The translations under genes and the position numbers were made by a program. DNA of 13,479 nt from Chloromonas sp. AAM2 (lineage: Eukaryota; Chlorophyta; Chlorophyceae; Chlamydomonadales; Chlamydomonadaceae). Every line of letters begins with the position of its first letter. The stretch's first letter is position 1. The notes beneath the pieces were generated by a model that saw nothing but the letters and a program-made list of their open reading frames with translations, searched no databases and was not told the origin of the DNA. The stretch covers positions 1-13,479 of the forward strand of contig QAXH01001994.1 in assembly GCA_004335635.1 (NCBI GenBank). The letters are read 5' to 3'. Shown here in pieces: positions 1 to 9,600 of this stretch.

Positions 1-314
1 GGGGGTGGACTGGAGACTGCGGTGGCAGGAGGGAGGCTGTCACAGCTCATGGCCTGTTGATCTTTAGTATCAATTTCTCGCAAGGTGTTTAGCTGGATTT
101 ATTGACTTGGGCATGGGACAGTTGGCAGCCCTCAGCCAATCCAAGTACAAAAGACGTGCGATGTCTGGCGTCGTGGTTGTTGTTCTTGTTGCTGTGGTTG
201 TGTTATAATTCGGCCTTTAAGTCATGGGGCTGCTCAGCGGGGCCAGTTGCACCCAGCACGCCACCAGTGGTACTGTGACGACAAGCGTGTTTGTTAGTTG
301 TGTGTTGTTTGCAG
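1..314 (+). other. Left edge, probably intron of gene 1
   Basis: It ends in a T/G-rich tract and TTTGCAG, as a 3' splice site would. No exon could be fitted upstream. A short relative of the 33-bp dispersed repeat lies at about 226-244, and a GTT run at about 170-200. Confidence 0.4.
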
Positions 315-412
315 GCCTCCGGTGATGCCCTGACGCCTGCTGAAGTGGCAGCCGTGGCAGAGGCACACAAGTTCGACGCCCTGCCCGAGGGTTACACACA
401 CGACGGCTCCAG
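315..412 (+). CDS. Exon of gene 1, acidic/alanine-rich helix then LPEGYTHDGS
   Basis: 98 bp, entering at codon phase 0 and leaving at phase 2. It encodes about 32 residues, with a predicted helix (LTPAEVAAVAEAHKF) followed by DALPEGYTHDGS. The exon is GC-rich compared with its flanks and shows strong third-position G/C preference, as the other exons here do. Its entry phase follows from the frame alone, because the preceding exon is not in the window. Confidence 0.6.
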
Positions 413-1077
413 GTGTGCCAGGGCTGATCACCCCTGGATCTGATGTACCGTGGACCTGATGTCCCCTACGTATATCCGCAACGTAGCTTACGTATAGCTA
501 TCGCATGTAGCTCACGCATGTCCGTAACAGGCGTAGCTCATGCTGGTACTGTTGCAAACACCGTGGCAACATACAAACAAGCAGGAGTAGTTATAGGAGA
601 GGAGATGACCAGCGCTATTCTTATCCAAGAACACAAGCAATATGTGAGCAGGCTATGAGGTCTTAAAGCACGACAGACAGAGGGGCGCCAGTTCTTAGCT
701 CAACGCTGCAAGAGGACGGCCATGCACGCAATGCATGGGCAATGCAGCACGCTTGAAGGTTTGCTGCCGGGTATGGAATCAACATAGCAGTAAGATATGA
801 ACAGGTGTTATCAGAAGCCCAGAGTCTCAGAAGCTATTGGTTCTAACCCTGTTGGCTCAATATCATATCGTCTGGTACCACCGCTTGCAGATACTATGAC
901 GCTTTTGGTGACAGCAGCACCAGCCACCCCAACCTGGCCAGCTTCCTGCAGCAGCACCAGCTTGAGAAGCACCAGCAAGCAAAAGCAGCCCGGCAGCAGC
1001 AGCAGGCAGAGGCGGAAGAGGCGGCCACTCATGCAGTGAGGGTCGTCAGCATGGCGCAGCACACACTGTCCACGTGA
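315..1077 (+). CDS. Partial gene of unknown function: 3' exons with a Tyr/Gly-rich module and a Gln-rich helical tail
   Basis: Two exons fit together: 315-412 (after TTTGCAG, ending AG before GTGTGCC) and 891-1035 (after CCGCTTGCAG). The first ends two bases into a codon and the second supplies the third base, so ...YTHDGS-R-YYDAFGDSS... reads through. The product ends in a stretch rich in Gln, Ala, Glu, Lys and His (LASFLQQHQLEKHQQAKAAR and onwards) that should form a charged helix or coiled coil. LPEGY...GSRYYDAFGD...HPNL loosely recalls a WW-type fold but lacks the second Trp. Exon 2 may be spliced at 1036 (GTGAGG) or simply read on to a TGA at 1075-1077. If spliced, a possible last exon is 1152-1223 (after GTGTTTGCAG, 23 codons and TGA). 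Upstream exons lie outside the window. I do not recognise the family. The splice pairing is well supported; the 3' end is not. Confidence 0.6.
413..890 (+). other. Intron of gene 1
   Basis: 478 bp between donor GTGTGC and acceptor CTTGCAG. It contains only short open frames that look accidental. Around 811-860 a stretch superficially resembles a tRNA T-arm, but no cloverleaf can be built. No repeats of note. Confidence 0.5.
891..1035 (+). CDS. Exon of gene 1, YYDAFGD module plus Gln-rich coiled tail
   Basis: 145 bp, entering at phase 2 and leaving at phase 0 before GTGAGG. It encodes YYDAFGDSSTSHPNLASFLQ and then about 30 residues dominated by Q, A, E, K and H, including a run of four CAG Gln codons. 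If the GTGAGG donor is not used, the frame continues 13 codons to TGA at 1075-1077. Confidence 0.6.
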
Positions 1078-3514
1078 TCGCTGGCAACTTGACCGTTTCT
1101 GCTCTGCTTGAAAAGGCGACGTTTAAACGTGACAGCTCCACGTGTTTGCAGCTTGGCTTGCCTTGGCTTCCATTCTGTGTGAAATGGGCCTTTGACGTTT
1201 CGACTGAGAGAGGCAGGCTTTGAATCTGACCTTGTCTTTTGTTTTGTGATTGGTCGCCTGCAAAGCGAGCCTCGGTCTTGAATTTCTTGTTGTCTGTCTG
1301 TCATTTCTTGGTGTCTGTCTGCGCTTTTGCCCTGTGATTCATTGCCTACAAAGGTCCTCCTGGAGGTTTACTTCTGCCTTGCTGTAGACGCATACGCTTC
1401 AGGTTGAACACGTGGTTGCAAAATGCCAACCAGCCCTTTCAGTGAAACACAAGCTGTTTCAAGCGCTTGGTCACTAGGTTGGTCACTAGGCATTGGCGAC
1501 CAAAGTGTTTAGTGGCTGGCCGAGTCCGTGAAGTGCCACTATGTTCATGATGGCCAGATATCTTCAGCTAGTCATACATACTCGTGCAAAAATGCTTTTA
1601 CTGGCGAGAACAAGGCTGTGTTACGTACCATGTGTCTCGTGAGGTCAGCTCATTTTCAAACTCGCTCAAGCTGCCTCCGTGTCTCCATGCTGTCAGTCTG
1701 GGGACAGCAGCATCGCACAGATGTTCGAGTGTTGCTGCCACACTACAGGAATCTTATTGGCTCGCCTGAGCATGAGCTCCTTGAGCGCTTACTGACTTGC
1801 TAGCCAGTGACCTGCCATCAGGACGTTCACTGTCTGGAAACGTCATGCCAGCAGCGAGCTGTAGCACTTGCTCCTGCACACTTGAAATGCTACCAATGCA
1901 TCACTAAGCAGTGTATGTTGTGATGGAGATGTTGTGGGGAGATGTTTTTTTAAGACGGGGAGATAGAGGAGGCTGATGATGAGGTTGTGCAGATGACGAT
2001 GAGGCAGCTGGTTTGAAACTCCAGGACAATAACCTGCCATCTCGTGATGCACATGCATGCCCTCGTACATGCTCACATGCATACAAGGCAAGAACGGGTT
2101 GGAGTCCTTCCCTTTTGTGAGTCTGCTTGTGCGGTATCCTCTTTAGAACTGGCATGTGTCACACTGGCAGTTTGTGTCAACAGTGCAGCGTCCTTTCTCT
2201 CTGCATGCAACCCTGCTCGTGACTGGCCCCGACCTGCCAAATTTTCTAGTATAAATCCCTTTTGCCAATTTCCTTAGACCCTAGTACAGCTGAATCCTAG
2301 TGATGTTTTGGGGGGCAAGGATGACAAGCGCTTTGGGCAGTTTTGGCTTCTCAGGGCTTGTTCCTGGGGTTCAGAATGCCCTTGCTGCCCTTTTTCTAGG
2401 TGTGGTCTATCTTGCTTTGGCGTCTGACGTGTCTTGGTGCAGCTCCCCCCTCTGCGCATGACATCTTTGTACGTCTTATATATATGTGTTTACACCAGGG
2501 AAGCCGTCAGAGGACACGGAAAGGGATGGGTACCGCCCTGGCCTACCCTGAGCAAGGAAGCAAAACGAAAGCAGGGAACAAAGCAGGCAAGGCAGGCCAA
2601 CCCAAAGCAAAACAGGACGGAGCCGCCGAAGTCAAGGCCAAAGACTACATAAAGGGACGCTAGAAGGGCCAGGAGACCTAGTCAGAATCAAACATCCAAC
2701 TTATATGGACCAGGCGCAGTTGCAAGAAAAGAATATCACACTGACGCATGAACTCGCTATTTCTGTAAAATTGCGTTTTGACACGACTTGGTTTGACACA
2801 TGTCACACTATTGAACCCAATAATCCTTTCTCACAAGCCATTATGCCAAGCGCTTTGGGCACACACATTTTGTCGACAGATCCAAAGTCTTCAATAGTTG
2901 TTAGCAAGTAGCTACAAGCCCTTCCGAGCCAAAAGCAGACGGACATGCTGACCAGCCTCTAGGTCTGCTCGTCCCGTCATTCACCTCATGCCACACCTGC
3001 TTTAGTCGTGGCAATACTACTTCAACAATCCCGAAAGGCATGCTATGAGGCTATTTCCTCACACTCTTACCCTTGCTCGACGATCGTGGCACCATCGAGT
3101 TGCTTTGTGACTCCGAGATCGACCAAAACCAACCAGATTGCGTTTGTGTTGAGTCCGCTATCAAGATAACTTGCCGCACAGACAGCATATCCAATAGATG
3201 TTTCTGCAGCATACCCAGCATAAGTTCGGCAATTTTAAAACACAATCTCCAACCACGAAACGCACTTCCCATGTGTGCTGCCAAGGCTTTTTTTGTGTTG
3301 CCATTAAGCTCGCCAAGACCGCCTCTAGCCCACCATATAATATCAGCCCTGAGCTTACCTGTGTAGTATCCGTTGTTCATGCTTAAGTGTAGCGAGGCAG
3401 TCAGTTCCAAACCCCAGGTCACGCCAGCACCATTCATGCCACCCCTGCCGTCTTTCCTGTTTCAACATCAAAATCTCAAGAAGTGACTGCAATGAAGCGT
3501 TCAAAGAAACCAGC
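1078..3514. other. Convergent intergenic or untranslated region without a convincing gene
   Basis: About 2.4 kb between the 3' ends of two facing genes. Open frames of up to 128 codons occur on both strands but show neither the exon-like GC-rich codon use nor splice-compatible ends. It holds a 12-bp tandem doublet TTGGTCACTAGG at 1477-1488 and 1489-1500, one copy of a dispersed repeat (about 2520-2562), and a fragment at 3051-3437 discussed under findings. Some of the interval is probably the long 3' untranslated region of the minus-strand gene. I could not place a poly(A) site with confidence; the nearest TGTAA on the minus strand lies roughly 1 kb past the stop codon. Confidence 0.5.
2520..2562 (+). 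repeat. Dispersed repeat family, copy A
   Basis: GGATGGGTACCGCCCTGGCC followed by TACCCTGAGCAA. Copies B (about 8917-8953) and C (about 12859-12894) share the same order of blocks: GGGNTGGATACC, RCCC, a C-rich spacer and GAGCAA. All three are on the plus strand in noncoding DNA. Confidence 0.55.
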
Positions 3515-3688
3515 TTATGCCAGCACCATCCGTGCCGCCCCTGCCACCACCCCAACCAACACCGAAAGCAGGGCCACAGCTGCAGATACCACACCGATTG
3601 CAGACACATACAGCGACTGGCGCACTTGTCTGTACGTGAGGTCGCCTCGTGACAGCAGTTGGAAGACGAGGGAGGGGGAGGGGAACGC
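3515..3688 (-). CDS. Monooxygenase exon 11: C-terminal membrane helix and stop
   Basis: 174 bp, following CTGTCCACAG. It encodes AFPSPSLVFQLLSRGDLTYR, then a long apolar run (VSAIGVVSAAVALLSVLVG and onwards, about residues 473-499), a short RMVLA tail, and TAA at 3517-3515. The exon joins exon 10 at phase 0. The apolar stretch is long enough for one membrane span, with only a few residues beyond it. Confidence 0.75.
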   Translation of the reverse strand, partial: AFPSPSLVFQLLSRGDLTYRQVRQSLYVSAIGVVSAAVALLSVLVGVVAGAARMVLA

Positions 3689-6600
3689 CTGTGGACAGGG
3701 ACGATTGACAACTGAAGGGTATAACTGATATTCAAGCAGGAGTGCTCTTGCCATGACTAGACCTGTCATCATTGTCGTCAACGGCAGATCATTACACGGC
3801 ATTGTCAGATCATTACATGGCATGCAATCCTTGCATGGCATTCTCGATCATTACATGTCCAGAGCATCACACGACGTTCGCAGACCATTTACATCACAGG
3901 GACCACAGACTGCTTGCAATGGAGCACAGGGAGTGCGATACAAGTTTACACGCACGGCAGTGCGCAAACGTTTGCTACTGTTGCCCAGACAGGCATGGCT
4001 TGCTGGTGTGCGCGCTCGGTGCATGTAGGCCCCCTTCGTGCAATCTGTCTCTCTGCATACCTTTGGCATGAGCTTGTTTGCTAGCGTCATGGGCAGTCCC
4101 GAGATGAGCATGAGCAGGGTGTTGGATAGCCGCTCCATGGCTGTCGGTTTCCGTGTAACGCCCCGCAGTGTGAGTGCAGCGGAAGCGGTGGCGACCTGGG
4201 TGGAAAACACACAAGTACACGTGGAACAAGTAAATAAGCAGTAGGTTGCAAGTGAGTTTGTGTATTACATGGCCTTCAGTCCGGGGAGGACTGCTCAGCG
4301 GGGGCAAGGGCAGGAGACACAACATGGGACAACTGAACACAACACATGTATATGCATGTCGATGGAACTACCCAGGGGCAAACGGATTCAAATGAAAGCC
4401 AGCAAAGTATGCATCACATCGCCACCAAAACAAGGCTCGCTGGGCATGTTGTATCCTTCACAACCTGGTATTGTAAACATGCAGGTCCAGATCAGCGAGT
4501 GACTTAGCTACTCAATGGGAGCGAAGCAATATGTGCAATTCTGACATCTCATGGCTATCACCACCATACATGACCGACATGGCTTCCCTCACTGCACTTC
4601 TGCAGCTTCAACAGCTCCGATGTTTACTATCATCACCCACCATCTTGTTGCATACAGCTGGTTTTGCAGCAGCTTGGACAGTTCCAGTGCTATGTGCTCA
4701 TCAACGCACCATCATTCGATACTCCATTTCTTGCATGGCGTGCGCATCCGCCAGTCGTGCCTTGGTGAAGGCTTCAGGCGCCGCCTCCAGTCCCACCGCA
4801 TCCAGCGTCTGAATGAACACTCGCACTGACTCAAGCGCCATGTTGCAACCCTGTGCATACATGCACGTAAAAATCCAATCCAAGGCTAGTGTGTCAGGCC
4901 GCTCCTACTCTTCTTCTTTGTTACTCAAATTTAAGCACCATTTACATGGCACCATTTCAAGTCCAGCAACATTTACATGGCATGTGCAATCATGCCCAAG
5001 GCCTTGCTGTGATCAGATGGGTATACGGTGCTGCTGCTGAATTATCATCAAGTAGAACGGGATAGTATGTTTGGGCAAGTGACCCCCCTGAGTCCCACTC
5101 GCCAGCAAAGTATCAAGCTAATACAACCCCCATGCACTGATTTTCATGTGTGATTGTGAACTACGGTGAAGTTCCACGGCGTTGAATACGGGCATCACGG
5201 AGTTCTGGATTGTAGGGTGCATATCTCATCCCGCAGGGGCTTTCAATAAAACTTGGTGCTGTGGGTGCCGCAACCGTACACGCCAAGTAACCACTTCTCA
5301 AACGGACGTTATCAAACGCAAAGAAAGGCTGAAAACAAGACGACAAAACGCGAGAAAGGCGGAAAAAACGTAATACACGTACTAAAATACCCCACGGAAT
5401 TCCCGCCCAAGCCCAAAAGTGAGGTTTTCTATCCTGCACCCTCAAACAGGCAATTAATTATTGCGGGATGGTATATGAACCATACGGTAGATCAAGGGGA
5501 TACCAGAGCGCCTTGGTTGTGTGCAGGTCAAAAACCAAAAAGAACCATTCCCTTGCTCAGCCTCACTCCGCCTGGGCGTTGATGTTTGCATTTGCAGCGC
5601 AGACCCTCGGCCTCAGTGCTTCAGAAACTCATAAACCCGTTGGCCACCCCTATCAGCTACATCAGGGCTGCCCACCTACCTGCCCCAGCCCTGCTGTCAC
5701 ACAGTGAGCTGCATCGCCCAGCAACACACAGCTGGGACCGTGGAACTGCAACAAGCAGGGGCAGAGCAGTACACCGGGGGTCGCCTGGCAGATGCTGGGT
5801 TTCGCCTTTTCCTCCTAGTGATGCAAAACACACCTGATTGCAAGTAAAACAGTGGAACATCAACATGGGCACAACAAAATACAGGTAAGACCTGTAAATG
5901 ACTACTTGTTAACAGCAGCTGGGGCCGTGGAATTCGCAAACACTTCAAACATAGAGTCAGACGACCTAGGTCAGGCACAAGCTGCAATGTCAGCAACAGA
6001 CTGGCACACGCCCCCACGGATTGTGCACGCAGCCAATGTGCAATGTGTGTCGTTATATTTCGTGAGTGTTTTTCAATCCTGTATGAGGGACCAGTCAGAT
6101 GTCAAGAAATGCATGCAGTGCATGGTGGCGTGCTCACCCACACCTGTGACACCCTGGCGGTGTTGCATGGACGCATGGAATCGTGCATGAAATGCATGGA
6201 GTGCATGGTGGCGTGCTCGCCCACACCTGTGATACCCTGGTGATGTGGCATGGATGCATGGGTTCATGCATGAAATGCATGGAGTGCATGGTGGCGTGCT
6301 CATCCATACCTGTGATACCCTGGCAATGTTGCATGGACGCATGGAATCGTGCATGAAATGCATGGAGTGCATGGTGGCGTGCTCGCCCACACCTGTGATA
6401 CCCTGGCGATGTTGCATGGATGCATGGAATCATGCATGAAATGCATGGAGTGCATGGTGGCATGCTCGCCCACACCTGTGATACCCTGGTGATGTGGCAT
6501 GGATGCATGGTATCATGTATGAAATGCATGGAGTGCATGGTGGCGTGCTCGCCCACACCTGTGATACCCTGGTGATGTGGCATGGATGCATGGAATCATG

Positions 6601-9600
6601 CATGAAATGCATGGAGTGCATGTGGCATGCTCACCCACACCTGTGACGCCCTGGTGATGTGAGGGTTTTGGCGGGTTTTGGTGTCCTCATCATCATCATG
6701 ATGTGCATTACACGGTGTTCCCTTTAAATGTGAAACCGATGCAGGTGGCTGCTGCTGAATGAAAAAAACACCTCGTGGTCCAAGCAGTAATTCACCCACA
6801 CCTGTGACACCCTTGTGATGTTGCCCGGGTTGGCTGGCCGCTGCTTGCTGGTATCGGATGTGGCTTCGACAATGGGCTCTAACCATTCCTTCAGGCCAGG
6901 GTTTTCTTCACTGAACTGCTTGGACATACGAGATTTGAGATCCTCTGCCTTGTACCTGCCAAGCAGGTTTAATAATGACAATAATTGAATAAACAACAAA
7001 ACAATAATAATAATAGTAATTTAGTTCAGATATTAGTATCACGTGTCCAGTCCACCGTACTGCGTGCATAGCCGCAAGTGTACAGCCATCACCAGGCCAA
7101 CTTCAAGACACCAACAGTTGTTGTTACTGACTGTCACTGGTTGTCAATATACTTAACAGCAAGGGGGTGGTGATGCACTGTGGATGTGTTTAGTACTGGT
7201 TAAATCACTGTTGGTCTGGTGGCGAGCGGACTACTCAAATGCTGGCCCTACCATGCGGTGACCTACTGGTGGCGCGAAATACATAGAAACAACTTCAGTG
7301 CTTCAGTTCACAACAGGACGGTAGCAGTAACCTGGGGTACATGCCCCAGTCAAGGTAACACTACCATCCTCTTTCCGTTCAAGACCGGTATGTTATACTT
7401 CAGTTACGGTATGCTCGAGGCCCCCTGATGTTTTAGCCATGATGCGCTCACCACTCAAACTCGAGGATTTGCAGGTACAGTTTGTGGTATGGTTTTCTTT
7501 AGAGGATAGTTTCCAGACTATCTACGAAGCTGGCAGGTTGCAACATGCTCTGAACAAAGCTGAAGCCTATACATATACATAATACATCAGGCTTGTATGA
7601 CTTACGATCCTGTGGAGGTCATGAGCCCTGACATGGTTCCGTCCAGCTGCTTCCACATGGCGAACATGGGGATCTGCGGGTGCTTGAACATGTACATGCC
7701 GTGGCCCACGGGGTGCTGACTCAGGCCGGGCATGGCGGTTTCCACTGAAGGGGTGATTGGAAGGTCATGAAACGTCCTGAAACGTACACACACACAGTAA
7801 GCACGGATAGTAAGGACACCACACATGCACACACAGGTGTGAGATAATCACATGGAATTGTGCAGGCAAGTTGCACCAACACAAAAAAGGCGAACTGACC
7901 TCGCTGATCAGCGTGCAAGTGAGTGTACACGGTTGTCTCATGACTAGCATCCCAGACGGCAGTGCTTTGTTTAGCCAGAGTGCGTAGCTGCTCTGAAGTC
8001 ATGATCAATTTGATTATGGCCAAATGACTCCGGTCGAATTGGAGTTACGCAAAGCGCTTTTTGGCGACCGTACCTATTCTACGTTGACTGTCCGCCGGTC
8101 TAGTCACAAAGCGTCTGGCTCAAAAGCTGAACAGTATCAATCCCTTCGGTGTTTTGTCATCGGGTCGCAAGAATATCGATTGCACTTGGTCGATTTCCTG
8201 CGTCTGTGCGACCAGCGTTGTCTAAACCTGGACCAACACAATACTTTACAGGAGCCGTATAATGCTTACTTGTACGTTACCAGTGGCTGCAGCAGCACCT
8301 CCGCTTTAACCTCCGGCACTCCCGCCACCAGCTCCCGCCTGACCACACTGTTTCTCCCGTCAGCGCCGATCAACAGATCATACTCGGCAGTGGTGCTGCT
8401 GCCCTGGCTTTCAGGGGCGGAGTCCTCATCAGCGCTTGCAGGCTCGAACACAGCAACCCTGCACACGAACAGGTTTTACCTTTTTGATATACTCGCAAAT
8501 TATGCCCATACCTTACTTTGCATTTACTCTTGTTTTGATGACTGAACGTTGAAATAGTGTGCCGGAATGTGTCGGAATGTGCCATGTGCCCCGCCAGCAG
8601 CACTCCCTAGCTTGGCCTGGCATTTAACCACACGTGAAAGCCCCTGATTAGAGTGTAACAAACATGCGCAAGAGTGGCATCAACAGATAGAGTGGCCTTA
8701 TGGTTATGGTGAATAGGTTTGTAGAGATTACATCAGCGGTCCCCACACGCATCGAGCCATGCAGAAGGCCAGAAGACAAATCCTCAGCTACAAGAACAAA
8801 GAAACAAAAAGTGGAGTCAAGGGGCTCAACACGAACTTGCCTACAGAACTCAATAATAGGTCGTTTGCAGGCACTGTATATGGTATAGATAGAAACTGTC
8901 GTGACATGCAAGAGACGGGGCTGGATACCGCCCTAGCCTGCCCTGAGCAACAGAGGAGGGACTTTAAAGGACGGATAAGTTATCGGGGCTTGTTTCACCT
9001 GCCTTGAGTTGAAGTCCACATGCCTCAGGCTCTGGCTCCAGTGCCACCTGATGCTGCCCCCCTCCGAGCCCCAGTCCCTAGTTTCAGCCGCTGCAGCGAA
9101 CATCTCCTTGCCCAGCAGAACCCGGTCCACTAGGTACTGGCGCTTGTCACTGCAGGGAGCAACCTGACTTTTCTGGTGTTGAGACTATTTAATCATGCAG
9201 AGTGTGTCTCCCACGTGGTGCTGTGCCGCTATTGCAAGAGAGCTGTCACTCCACCTCAGGCTGAACCAATCGCCTCAACATCCGTCAAGATCAAAGCAGG
9301 TATCCCCGGCGCGCAGCAGTTTTGCACGCTGGCAAACATACGGTAAGAAAACAAGGGGTTAGTTCACTAGTTCACACTCAAAGCACATGCCGATGCAGGC
9401 TTGTAGGACAGCATGTTCGTGCATGCCGAGCGCTCGAACCCACACAATTCGCTAAAATCGTATCTGGGGCATTGTCAGGATGGCACTTGACACTTACAAC
9501 TCTTGAGCCACAGGGTACTTGGCATACGGCTTGGTGTTCATGTAGAAGGCGCTCCGGGGTTGGGCGTTGGGGCCCACACTGGGGATTTCAAGGCCAGCCA

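Noticed and set aside
811..865. tRNA-like T-arm GGTTCTAACCC
   Set aside because: No matching acceptor stem, D-arm or anticodon arm at the right distances on either strand.
2400..2663. Lys/Gln-rich plus-strand frame (KAGNKAGKAGQPKAK...)
   Set aside because: It overlaps dispersed repeat copy A, a second frame is equally open, and no consistent splice borders or conserved motif are visible.
2325..2861. 15-bp repeat CAAGCGCTTTGGGCA at 2325-2339 and 2847-2861
   Set aside because: Too short for significance in 13 kb without more copies, and the flanks do not align.
3355..3735. 126-codon minus-strand frame over the monooxygenase 3' end
   Set aside because: It is a shadow of the true last exon in another frame; its Cys/Trp-rich content matches nothing and it has no phase-compatible splice partner.
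6106..6660. CRISPR array or a repeat-protein gene in the 83-bp array
   Set aside because: Units abut with no unique spacers, the host is eukaryotic, and the open frames (for example 6134-6583, minus) change frame at each unit and exist only because the unit lacks stops. It is intronic.
8997..8998. GT donor GTGAAA as the end of exon 4
   Set aside because: It leaves phase 0, and exon 5's only acceptor in front of the DG-motif frame needs phase 2. The joined frame would hit a stop after about ten codons.
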